Below are positions 1 to 14,100 of a stretch of 64,000 bases of DNA, one piece after another (within the stretch, counting starts at the first letter, position 1; every line of letters starts with the position of its first letter). The notes under the pieces are model-generated. The model worked only from the letters and a program-made list of their open reading frames with translations, did not search any database and was not told where the DNA came from. The stretch spans positions 63,931,235-63,995,234 of the forward strand of contig NC_092628.1 of NCBI RefSeq assembly GCF_039555335.1, given 5' to 3'. Both the position numbers and the translations under genes were made by a program. The DNA is from Amphiura filiformis. Taxonomy: Eukaryota; Echinodermata; Ophiuroidea; Amphilepidida; Amphiuridae.

Positions 1-555
1 AGACAAAAGATCCGAACTTATTTCAAAATGTCGTCACGCAAGAATTACAAAGAAGTAGGCTCAATTAGGTTGTTGTTTTGACTTTGCATTCACTGTACCA
101 ATGTCAATTGTGTGCAAATTCCCATCCCTCTTTTCCTGATCTCCAAGCATCTATTTACATTAGGCCCAAGCGTTTGGCCTATTTTGCATATATTTTGTCT
201 CCACATGTCTATTTACTTGTCTATTTTGACATTGTATTTTATTATGCAAATTTCCATGCCCTACAGAACTGTGTACATCTGTCAGGGAACTAACCTTTTG
301 TTATGCTAAATAGCCTTCACATTTTTTTGTGTTGAAGGTCGTGCTTTGCATACATTCAGTGGGAGACTATGTCATTCTGGGTGTCAAAATATATGTGTAT
401 AAGGTTTATGTAATGATGTGGAGAAAATAATAAGAATTAAATGGTCCGCATATTTTGGATATGGCAAGGATAGCTTTAGCTGCTCGAGTGGTATAAAAAT
501 ATATCAAAAACATCAAGTGAAGACTTGTTAATTTCTGATGTAACATGATTGAACC
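1..555. other. No gene recognised
   Basis: AT-rich sequence with only short overlapping open frames that show no family signature. Nothing further is supported here. Confidence 0.5.
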
Positions 556-559
556 ATTC

Positions 560-1435
<876 letters not shown>

Positions 1436-4400
1436 GAAGTTGACACTTATTCATATTCTTAATTTATTCATTTCAATTTTACATTCATACACTTTTAGAA
1501 CATATCCAAATCAGAAAAGCCGTCTTGTGATTCTAGAGGAAACTTTTTCGAGTTGGTCATATAACATGACCCAATGGTCTAGTGACCACTATGGACAAAA
1601 TGGCTTAAAGCATTGGACTATGATGGCTAATTTAGGTTTCTGTGATTATTTTACTCCAGCCCTTGTATATCTGGGGATGATGATGATGATGATCACCATC
1701 ATCAGAGATTTCTTTTTCCTCAGTTAAATCTGATACACACATATACAACAGCAAGGAAAAAATAAATGTTTCTCATTCCCTGCATTATTTTTGGGAAAAC
1801 TTAGTTGTTAACATATTGCTTTGTAGTTTTTATGGCAGTGCATTATAGAAACTTCATTGTTAATACTCAGTAAGTTCAGCTATCCACATTTAAGACATGG
1901 TGATTCAAAGATATAGGATATGAAAAGGAAGTGATCGATGGAACAGTGTTTATCAAGAAAGTTTGGTGGAATGTTTGCAGACAACAAGAAAAAAACATTG
2001 TGAAAGATTCCCCCGTATAGGATGTGCAGCTAGGAAGATGATACAAACTTATATCGATGGGACCAAATTCGTAACAAAATACAACATTGGCAGGCAAAGT
2101 AAGTTCATATTTAGCCATAATTGCTTGATAAAGTTTCCATGTATTCTACAATAAATAGTGCTTTGATTAATTATGATTGCTATTTTACCTCCCTTGCCAA
2201 ATATTCAAAACTGCTCTCCTAAACCATGTAAACCACTCCACCACTCTCTTCAACTATTCCAGGGGAGCTTTTTACCACCGCTCTCCTTGAAAGCTCCAGG
2301 GGAGTATTTCAATGCTCCTCTGGAAAATACAAAAGACAGCCCAGCAGACTTTGAGGGAGAAGATGTTTGGCACTAGCTGTTCCACTAACAAATATTCAAT
2401 CCAAATGTGTATTACCCTTTGCAGACTTACATTTGGGGATGTTTCATAGCTCAAAATGTATAATTTTAAAAGACAATCCTAATGTCTGAAGAACAAGCAT
2501 TATGCTATCTTTCTAATAAAAATAATAAAGTGGTAGGAAAAAAGTTAATGAAATTAAAGTTGTACAGAATTGTTCAGACATACATTTAGGTATTGATGCA
2601 CTGATGAGTGAGCATTCAAAGAGATGGACTATCAAGTCATAAATGTAAGGCACCATGGCAAATCATTAACAAGAACCTCTTAGCAATGGGCAAAGATCTT
2701 TCCAAAAGCGTGGCAAAACATTCAAAGGAAGGAAAATGATAATGGATAAATGCTGTCCATTTGCTAGACACAACAGTCGGTACATGTAAATGTAAAATGG
2801 AGATCCACTATAGATATCTCCAAAAAAATAGTATATCTACTCTAATTATCTTTGATCTCATGATACATCATTGGCTGCATGACTATATTTTGGATGAAGT
2901 ATTGGCAAAGTTACACCTACCTTATACACTATCCCTGTTACTTCTGTAACATCAAGGTGCTTATTCTTTATCAAGCATAAACTTTGGTTTAGGACCAGAA
3001 AGGTTAGACTAGAAGATCTTTGACTCCTCCCTATATAGTTATGTGTATCTGTCATTGGATTAGAATTCTCAGGGATCAAATAATTTATATGTACATACGG
3101 TAGTTTTTCCAACTTCAAAGAACAACTGAAGCTAATCTGTTACAAAGGTTTAATTGCAAACAAGCACATACACACTTGAATATTTGAAGTATGTTCATGT
3201 TAAAAACAATCAAAACTACTTTTTTCTTCCATGAGGGACACACAACCGCGGCAGAATCTGAGATCTCCTAGCCTGACCCTTTCTTTAGGACGTATTTGGA
3301 TTACATTTCAGGTGGCTCGGTAGTATTCAACTTACTTCACTAACACTACAATTTTAATTCAAAAATGTGGCTTAAAACAAATATATAGGCCTATATATAG
3401 ATACAAATACTGAAATATGTTATGCTTTACTTTCATTAGCTAATACTATAAAAGTGGAATGTATTTTTAAAATTTGTGTTTGATGGTCGGTCAATCCTTG
3501 GTATTTGTCTGTGTCTACTGGTTACAACTGAGGTCAATGACCCTCAATTCCACACAGACTTTCAACACATAATTGATCTGCAAATCCAATCATGTTAAAT
3601 TTGATAACATGAAGACATCCAACAAGTCTGTGAAACTGGCTACATATGGGACATGATCAAGCAAAATAATGAGTCAATTTTTTGCCAAATCAAATTTGAG
3701 ATATGGCCAAGATGTGTTCAATTTCTTTTGTATTTTCATATCTCATGAACCAAAGGTCCTATTTCAATGCAAAATTGCAACATGTTTTAGTCAATAACAT
3801 GGACATTACTACATGACAACTTATTATGCTTGATATGACTCCATATTCACATACGAGGCTCCTACATAACCCCTAAAAGTGATTAAAATCAGAAATGCCC
3901 TCATCTCTACCCGTAATTTCCTGAAATTATTATTCTATTTCATGAAACTATTTTTGCACCATAAAACACAACTATATGCAACATATGAATAACAAATATG
4001 AGACCATAGTAACAAATACAGCGCTATCAATAAGGCATCCTTTTAACAAATATATAATAGCTGCCAACTCAGTTTGTTGATGGTGCAAAAATAGTTCCAC
4101 TTTCTCTTTAATTTAATTAATAATGTGAAAATACCAACTACTTAGGCAACTGGAAACAACAAAAAAACACTGTTTTACAGGCCTGACCAATCCAAATTTT
4201 GCATTTGGGGATTGTTTTTTAAGCTGTATACAAGTAAAAACAGCTGCAGTGAATTGATTTTGACTGCAGCAAATATATTATCAAAAATTGCACTTTTTTT
4301 AGATTTTTTGAGCTTTCTGTGATTTTATTCGAGATAAAAAAATTTAAAAAAAAAAAAATCTTGCCTAACTGACCCTTCTTGAAAAGTCTGTCCTCCCGTA

Positions 4401-5038
4401 GAACAGGGTTTTTGTTTTGTTTTGTTTTTTTGTCACTTGTTAAAATAAATAATTGCATATTTACAGATGGATTGTCTATTCTTAGATTGAAAATTATGGT
4501 AATTTACCATGAATTGCACAATTACTGCCTCTAACGTAATATCAATATAAAATGGCAAAAGCTGCAGACTACCCGGATGTCAAAGTTCACTTAAAATTAT
4601 TATCATTATTTAACACACACTTTCAATTTTTGGAACATTTTTGGAATTCATTTTTGGTCAAATTGTGATATAAAATAATGTTCAAATGGTATAGTTTTCA
4701 GCACAGAACTTCAGCGGTCTGCTAATTTGGCGCAGTTTATGGCGTATACGGAAGTGTGGTTCTGATTGGCTAATTGAATCACATCATCATCACATTGGCA
4801 CCTCATTCGCTAGTCAAACTGTGTAGTATCGTGTGACCTAGTTCTTTTTACGTGATAATCAGACAGAGCAGACGAACACAGCTGAAGTAATTTGCTGAAT
4901 GGGCAGTATGAATACATTATTCTGGTTTCATCATTCAGCTCTGTACTGGCCCTGCTACACAGAAAATATTCATGTTCAGATTATTGCTAATCATTCTTAC
5001 ACACACAAACCACATTAGACTGCATGTCTACATCATCA
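1436..5038. other. Intergenic or 3' flank, no gene recognised
   Basis: AT-rich sequence downstream of the MPHOSPH9 stop codon (minus strand). It probably includes that gene's 3' UTR near 5038; a reverse-strand AATAAA lies at about 4324-4329 but is not proven to be used. A segment at about 4735-4800 resembles the repeat at 7340-7385 and is probably MITE-derived. No convincing coding sequence was seen. Confidence 0.4.
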
Positions 5039-5131
5039 TCATGACGTCTTCAGTGCATTGTACTTCCTCAGTAGCATCCGTACAGAGCCCAGTTCTCTAG
5101 ACACTTTCTCAAGCTCATCTTCAACTTTTTC
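5039..5131 (-). CDS. MPHOSPH9: MPHOSPH9 terminal coding exon
   Basis: This exon encodes EKVEDELEKVSRELGSVRM and then LLRKYNALKTS before TGA at 5039-5041. It matches the end of vertebrate MPHOSPH9 (a RELGSVRMTLKKF-type motif). The preceding exons 5815-5871 (LESDLSHLPTSGRGARQQQ) and 6984-7070 (NPEEIGNKIMQKL...ELMLEKRK) join it in phase 0 and cover the rest of the conserved C-terminal helical module. Confidence 0.92.
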   Translation of the reverse strand, partial: EKVEDELEKVSRELGSVRMLLRKYNALKTS

Positions 5132-8100
5132 CTATTAAAAAAACAAAATCAAATCTCATTTTCAAAAATGTAATTCGGATATGTAACACAAAGTCCAGGA
5201 ACATTTTAAAACAACCGTTCGATCACATTAAACTGGACAAATAGCAATACAACTTTTCAGCAGATGATCAAAATCTTCAAAAATTTGTTCAGCAAGATAT
5301 TGCATTGTAAACACCACAACCAATCACACACTGGCAACAGCATGTTTAATGTGTGTGTAGCATGGTATGATTTTCCACACCAATTGTGTACCATGTTACT
5401 CCTACATAACACAGCAAATTGAATGCGGTGCCCACTCAGGGATGATAGCGGCCTGAAGTGACTTTGCAGGAAAAGTCTGAAAAAGTGCGTAAATTTGGGC
5501 TATTAAGTCTCAAAACAGGCTAAATATAAATAAAAATGTAGAAATTTGAATTAACAAAAAGTAGGAAATCCTACAATTGTAGGAAATCTAGCATCCCTGT
5601 CCACTACATAGTCAAATATGCGTTCAAATTGCCAGAAAAGAAAGAAAGTGTTCAATGTTTTGATGGTCGTGCAGTGCATGATTAAGTTTGTGGTATATTC
5701 TAAGCGTGCTTTTGTTTTAATCGGGCAAATTTGCTAATTTTATATCAACCCCCACCCATATTACAAAATTTCTTGGGCAAAATATTTGCAGTTTTCCATC
5801 CTATTTCTTCTTACCTGCTGTTGTCTTGCTCCTCTCCCTGAAGTCGGCAAATGACTTAAATCTGACTCCAACTGAAAAATACAACACAAAAGATGAATTT
5901 GTAAGACATTACTATCTGTGAAGAGCCACTGAATAGGGCCAAATCTAAAACTATGTCTATATTGGCATCTGTTTATGCCTGAAGCAGAGACTAGGGTGTA
6001 AACAATGATCACGACCTCTAATCAATTAATAATTAGGGGTTCATTCATAGGATTGAGGGCCCGAGGCGTGAGCCGAGGGCATAAATCAACGATCATGCCC
6101 GAAATCCTATGAATGAACCCCGTTCATACATACCCAACATTCTGAACATTGTTAGCAATTCAATACAAATGAAAATAATAAAGGTTTACACGTTTAAATA
6201 ACATTTCCATACCGTTTTCCTTCAAAAATTGGGAGAAAATGAGTAGGCCTACTTGCAGGAAGTAGTTCGGCTCATGAGGTCAACTGCCGGGAGTCAACGC
6301 GTGATCCTTTGCGCTCCGCGTAATCCTTTGCGCTCCGCGTGAGATGGGCGCGGTTACATTCGCGTGTACGCAACACTAGCAAATCGTGGATTGTGTTAAT
6401 TGGGTTCCAACGCTGCGTGGCGCAGCTTGTTTATGCCCTGCGTACTGGTCATAAACGGAATTTATGACAAGCAAAAAAGGGCGCAAATCCAATCAGAAAA
6501 GTCGTTATATCGTGAGTATGTATGAAAGCCCATTCATACATATCATGCAGTGATTGCATTTCATCATATGTTAAAACATTCTGAAAATTGTGTTTTTTCT
6601 ATACTGCAACTGTCACAATACGCAGCAGAGCATTAATGTTGACTTGCTCTTGACAAATTACACACAACATTAGATAATGCATATTGAGTATATCAATCGT
6701 TCAAATGTGATATTAAATTGTTCATTTAATACTTTTACCCATTTAATACTAATAGGCTGAAATATACATGGACAATTTGATTCAAATAAATTGTTACATA
6801 ATTACGGCTGCATACTAGTTATCTATAATGGTTTCTACTTGGCAAGAGTGGGGCCTGGAATACTCCCAAACAGGACTCCCAAACTTGACCTCCTGTCTAG
6901 GAATACACCTCCTAAGGTTTTTATTAGTTATAAATAAATATAATAAAATTGACAAGCTATACCACACAGTTCAATCTATATACCTTTCTCTTTTCCAGCA
7001 TCAGCTCATCCAATCTTCTTTCATGTTCTTCAAGCTTCTGCATGATTTTGTTACCAATTTCTTCTGGATTCTGATAATGACAAATATACAGAACAAAATA
7101 ATAAGAATAATGATTAAGATTTGGTTACAAAATGAAAACACTTTTCTAATTTCTGTGTTCATGCTTACACATAATATTTTATTACAGTGTGACAAGTTGC
7201 CCTGTACTCTATGAAGTTAGTGCTTTGCAAAACAAAACATGTAGTTCTAAACCTCTGATACATGATCCTCAGTCAATAAGATATAATGCTACAGTTTTTG
7301 TCAGAGAAGAACGGCACTTGTTTACATTTTGAGAGTGTGCAGAGCGTAAACACGGAAGTGGGGTTCTGATTGGCTGAATCAATCATCTGACAATCACAGC
7401 AACAGACCGATAAACTGATTGGCCGATTGTGCGTCAAATAGTTGATCGGCGCAGATTGGCGCCCTTGAAGTGAACACAAAGCCCCGCGTATGTCGCTCAT
7501 TAACAGGGCGCTCATGTCAATCCGAGCAAGGGACTGCCGTTCTTCTCTGAAACCCAGTGTAATGATAAATTGTGCTGCATTCTGTTCATCCATACCTTGG
7601 GTGTTCTTGGGCTAAATCCTGATGATTTCTGCAAGACAGATCCATTTTGCCAGTCCTGTCTGGTTAACACATCCCCGGCTCTCACTCTTGCTAATGTCGT
7701 CTCAACAGAACTTTCTTTTTCTGCAATCAAACATAACCTCATCCTATAGATTATTCTGAGTAGTAATTGCCATTATGAGAACTCTACGGTGTATGTGCTT
7801 TTATGTTCATTTTACTTTGCAGCTTGGTGCAAGCACTTTAGTACATGTTCGTAATAATCAGATCCGTAAGTAGGCCGAAACTTGTTTGTACACCAAGCAG
7901 GTATGATCTTGAAGAAATTTATTTCCATCCTATGGAGTCTTCAAAAATGTGATGTGATCTAACAAAACCCTTCATATGTCGCATTTTCCAATTTTGTTTT
8001 ATAATGATAATAAATGGTAATAACTATTTCTTTGTTTTATCAATGCTTCGTTGCTCATAACTTTTGATATTGAAGTCACAGGTACAAAATGAAACCAGTT

Positions 8101-11100
8101 ATAAAAGGAGTTCTAAATTTCCAAGTCTTTTTGTCTGCAAAATTCAAAAGTTAAAAATTTCACCATGTGAAGGGTTTCAAAGATCACACAACAAATATTC
8201 TCTTTAGATCAGTGGTAGACACTTCAATCAAATTCCCTTCAGATAAGTGGCATAATTGATGAAATCAAACCTCGACCGGCGGTTCCATCCGGTTGCCCTT
8301 ATTTAGAACAATAGCAACCGGACGGAACCAGTGGTCAACCGCCGGTTGAGTTTTGATTTCATCCCTAACTGAAAATGAAATTGAACTTACCAGCTGGCAT
8401 GTGTGTGACACTTCTATTCCTTGAACTTGTAGATGACAATCCTTCTCTTCCTTCTAACAAACCTCTTCTTGATGAATACCTGCTGCTAGTACTGCTTGCT
8501 ATCTGATGACCATACCCCGATCTTAACGGAGAGTCCATCTTGTCTGAACTCCCCAATGGTGATCCTCGCTCATGTTCTGCTGCTGCCGCTGCTGCCTGAA
8601 ATTGAGAGGCCAAATTTCTTCTGGGACTTGACGACTGACTTCTTGATTGATTAGTCAACCCATTTGAATGTGAACTTGATTGTGACTTTGCATACCTTGC
8701 CAAGCTTTCCCTTGCAAGCTGGCGTGGGGATGTAGCCGGTTCACGCTCTGGTGGTTTAACATCAGGTGACCTTGTAGTTTTCTTTCTAGGTTCCGACTCA
8801 GGCCATATGTGAATACTAGAATCTACAGCAGGACTTCCCATAGAGTTAGACAGGTGATCAGTCTCAGAACGTCTTTCTTCTGCAACACTATTCAATGTTT
8901 GAGTGGAAACATTTTGTAATGTACCATCACCCTCATCATCATCAGATTCGATGCTTTCATTTCCTGATGCAGTCCTTGGAGGATCCTGTATCACACCAGA
9001 GAATTCAACATCTTCACCTTGCCAACGCTGGAATTGGGCAGCTGCTTTCATCATGGGAGATATCGGTCGCTCATCAAGGTCAGAATCAAATGGACCTGGT
9101 TGCAGTGTAAGGTCAGGTGGGCGATTACGTTCTGCTGATCTAGGTGCTTTTCCCGATCTTTCTTGACTGCTGGATGAGAAGATAATAAAAATGAAATCAA
9201 TAAAAAATTAATCCATGATGATTTTGACAATTATGCAACACAACAACAAACATAAAATATAAAAAGAGGAAAAAAATATTGGGTTAAACTTTACAAATCA
9301 TGTCCAATATATTATAGCACAAATGCAGTCTCCAACCTGCAGAAAAAGGTAGCCTAAATGAATGGGTATGCTTACAAAAAACAAATGGATTTAGTAATGG
9401 CAGCTAGGGGAAACTGACCATTCAGTATTTAAACTTGGGACCTTAACTTACTGCTCTACAAATTGAGCTATTAATCTTTTCTAGCATCTTCTCATCCAGA
9501 AGTTGAGGGCGAAGTTTAAAATTTTGAAATCACTCCTTTTTTCTCTGTAAAGTTTCAATTCTGTGATAAGATACTGCTTGAGGATCAGATTGATTAAAAA
9601 ACATTCTTCCCCAGTTGACTTATAAGCTCTGTCTATGTGCCATTATTACCCCAGTAAACCAAAGGCCTGAAGGTCCACAAAATCCTGATGATCTGGTCAT
9701 AGTTCATGTGGTGCGGTGAAACAAAGTTACAAATATAGATATAAAAATTCAATAATTGTGTGACCTCCATCTAATTCATACAGTCTTGTTAGGCACATCT
9801 ATCTCTTACACAGTAAATAATCTACACTTATAAGCCATACCTTTCTGTATCGGAGGCCTGATGGAGACTCTCACTACTTGTATCATCTATGACTTCTTCA
9901 CCTGTAAATACATTGTAGCCGGCAGTGGATTTCAGAAACTTTCTCTCTTCTGGTGATGGTGCCGTATGTGAACTGTGTTGATCAGGGCCGCTGAGAGTGA
10001 GAATTGATCTAATATAGATTTGATCACAAAAATAAAATACAGATTACTGTAATATATGGGTTTCTGGCATCACAGAATTCTATTACATGTAACTTGGTGT
10101 TTATTGGGCCAAGTCAATGAAATCTAAAAATGCAGGTGCTAAAAAGTCACGATCTTACCCAGATCCTGATGTCATTCCTCTGTGTTGGGTTTTGTCCCTC
10201 TCATGACTGAGACGCTTGACTTCCACTTCCAAATGTGATACTTTCCTGTAAAATAAAAAGTTTGTTTGCAAAAGGCATGATATCAACTTTGTTTCTACTA
10301 TTATACACCTTAAAAGTTCCAGGGGTATATAAACACGCATATGTTTACATTTACTTTTACGTTTTAGGATATGGAATTATATAAACACTGTGGAACTTAA
10401 GGAAGAAAATGCACTTTTACCCATTGAAAACATGTCTAATCATGGAAAAGTAAAACTTCTCTTGATGATTAAGGTATGGATAAAGTAAGCTCTTCTGTAA
10501 AAATATATAGCCCTGCATTACTAAGGACAGAACAGTTTTTGAGATGCCGAACCTGCTTTTAGTTATATCATCAGTTACACTCCATGTTGACATCAACTTA
10601 GTGCACTCACCAATGAAAACTTTCGCGGCAGCTCAGTCCGAGGTCAAAAGTTCAATGTTGTTTTAGGAATAGTCTCTACTATTAGTTATCACAAGCGCTC
10701 AAATCCTGTTGGTTTGTCTTAATTCAAATCAAATTATGCACTGTTAATCATCACTAACTTTTAATTAGTATTTAGCAAATTTTGCATATTATTTTTTTTT
10801 CACCTGCCTGCTTACCTTTTCAATTCAGCTACTTCTGCCTTGGCATCATACAGCTGCATCTCTGTAGCACCAAGTTGAGCCTGTGAAAAAGTGGCAAGAG
10901 ATATACATCAACCAATGATTGTTGTCGTCTACGCAGTAACACATACATATACTTCTATGTGATACTTCCTGCACTCATTTTACCCTACTTTTTCATCTAT
11001 ATAAAAACTTCCCATCTAGTATAGGCCTTTCCTGTTGACTCTGTGCACACCATATACCATCAATAAATATGCAATGAATTAGTAACTCTGTTACACTATT

Positions 11101-14100
11101 ATCTGCTAATACATACCTACTCTATGTACCATTTTTCACCCTGATGTGGCAATGTGTTGAAGCAGCCGTTTCGCTCACGCATCTATGCGGTGTCTTTAAG
11201 CGTGTGCGTGTGTGCACCAGAGCTTTAAGCGAACGCTAGCGATTTGAGGCTGCACCCAGTGAAATGCGCACTGACATCACTGTCACATCAGGGTGAAATA
11301 TGGTTTAGTCAGTTGAGTACAGTATCCATCATCATAGGCAGTGCACAATAATTCTTAGTACATGTATATGATAATTTTTGTATCTAAACACAATATCAAT
11401 TTCACTTGAGTATACCAACCTTGGCAAGTTCATGGTCTTGAGCAAGTGTTTTATATTCTGCCATTACCTAAGAATACAAATAAATACACAAGTGCATAGA
11501 ATTATTTCAAATCTAAAATATGCAAATACAATAGCAATCAGTAGATAAAGAGCAATTGCTGTTCACTGGCTCATCTTCAATCATGTGACAGGTCCAAGTT
11601 ATTTACAGTTGTTGATGATTTTTCTATATAAATTGTCTTGGGCTCTTCTTAAGGATCATCGTACATAATTTAAAAAACAGCCTTGGATGCGAACATCATA
11701 TCCTTTTTCACAAGTTTTGCTTGAAATTAATGGTATCTTTTCCTGACACTTACATCGACTGAGACAGTTGAATATCTTGCAAATTAGTTCTGATTAAGAT
11801 ATGTTAACTGTTCAAAAAATTTTTGTTTTTCTAAAGCACTTCACAAAAAGTACTGATGTAATGATCCAACTATAACGATTGTCTTGAGGAATACATGTTG
11901 GTTTTCTACATTTTCATAGTCGGCTTTATACTGAACACCCCAATACACCTAGTGTATATAGCCTCTCACTTACTTTTTAATAGAGAAGCACAGGTGTTGT
12001 ATATCAAAATTGAGTGGAGGGAAAACAAACATGTTTGGATTCTACTTCTAGTATTTTTACAACTTGTACCCAGTTTGGAAACAACAAAAACTCACAAATT
12101 TGAAGCTTCACATCTATCTAGCTATTAAGGTGTCTACCTTTTGCAAGTACCCAGTAACTTTTAATCAATTGTAGGTTTGACTCACCCTGTTTAGCATTCT
12201 TTGATCTCTTTGGTCTTCTTTTGCATGGACATCTTGAAGCTTGAAAAAAAAAGAAACATGATTTTAAGATGATAATTACTATACATACACGTAGACGGAG
12301 AATGTAATGAAATATCCTGATAATGGGATAGACACAGGGCATATCAGGGGTCCTTTGTTTGGGGAGGGCTAATGTATAATTACCCCTTGTTCCTCGTTTT
12401 TGACCCAGTATGCTTCTCAACAACTGATGTGATACAATTATAGATTTTGTTCAAAAATGATCCAGTTTGTTTACTAGTATTACAAACAAGTATAAAACTT
12501 CTGTACGGTTCATGTATGGTTATTTAAAGAAATTAATTTCTCAATTAAAGAAGGCATCTGACCATATGAACAAACAACATGTTTATCTATTATATAAAAA
12601 TATTTGTAAATGTCAGATTTCAGTTGTACCTACAAGATATTTGCAATGAAGCACTGTTTATACCTGATAAGATTGTTCCAGAGAGATCTGTAATTTGTGA
12701 TTCCTCTTCACCAATTCCTGCAAGTGTGCATCTTTCTGATGACACAGTTGTTTCAGGTCATCTGTTGTTTGCTGTAAGCTGTGGATGGTATTTGCAGCTG
12801 TGGTCCTCTCATCTGGCTCCTCTTCCTGTAATGAATCAAAAATATCTAGTATTGTTACATGCGGACAACGAAAAACATTCCCAGTGGTTCAACCAAGGTG
12901 CAAGGAAAGTCATCAACATCCAGCTCACTCAATGAAGATAAAGGCAGCGGTAAATTTGCACCAGTATTATACCACTCTGAACAAATTCATCAGGATCGTT
13001 CATAAATCACTGGTTAGCAAATGTTCTCAGTACAGATCCAAATAAGTAAAATTGGGTACTCACTAGAAATATTTCGATTCCTATCAGGAATCTTGTTCAC
13101 TCTGGTTTGAATCTTCAAGATCTCTCTTATTATTAAGAAGTTGATTACATATGATAAATGAATAAAAATACATTTAGAGAATAATCTTATCGGGTATCAA
13201 GAATCTTCAAGAAACATGGTTTCGCAACATCGTTAAAACCACATTCCACCATCCGCAAGGCTCTTGTACACCCAAAGGATAAGCGAGACCCGCTCCAGAC
13301 AGCCGAGGCGGTTTATGAAATTCTGTGTAAGAGCTGCCCAAAAACATACATAGGAGAAACGGGTCGCCTTTTGTCTACGAGACTAAAAGAACATAAATCG
13401 GAAGCAGATAAAGCTAGTGAGAAAACTTTCACCAGAGCACGGAGGAAGGCGTCAACCACAGAAACTTACAAATCAGCCATAGCTGAACACACAGCAACTA
13501 ATAATCAAGTGATTGGGTGGGAGGAGGCCAAAGTCATCGACCAAGAGGCTAACAAAACAACCTGTAGGCTCAAAGAGGCCATCTGGATTAGGAGCAGAGG
13601 CAACACCACCATGAACAAGGACGAGGGGGCGTACAGACTTGATCGAATCTACGATCAGATCATCAATCCAGAAGCAACCCATGTGACGTCATCAAGATCA
13701 GTCACAAAGATTGCCGATAACAACTAGAAACACCACCACTCACCAAACCAGAGTGAACAAGATTCCTGATAGGAATCGAAATATTTCTAGTGAGTACCTA
13801 ATTTTACTTATTTGGATCTGTACTGAGAACATTTGCTAACCAGTATTACACCAATCCATCTGATCACATGCCCTTGCCAACACCATGATGTCATGTGACC
13901 TTCCATCCAATATCATTAAGATCAGTTTGATAAAAACTACAAGTAGGGAGTTGTCATATCAAAAGCTCATGTAAGTGAAAGAAAAATTTTAGCTGTGTGT
14001 ATAGGTTTAAAACTCTATCCAGTACCTCGTTTTATAGTAACAATATATTTCTGTCTTAATAATTTCTGTCTGCATACTTAATAATTTCTGTCTGCTATTG

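Noticed and set aside
8895..9166. Plus-strand ORFs opposite the large MPHOSPH9 exon
   Set aside because: Shadows of a long coding exon on the other strand; the minus frame has splice junctions and family similarity.
13371..13727. GIY-YIG ORF considered as a host endonuclease gene
   Set aside because: It is a truncated Penelope-like element tail between inverted terminal repeats within an intron, with no start codon or splice context of its own.
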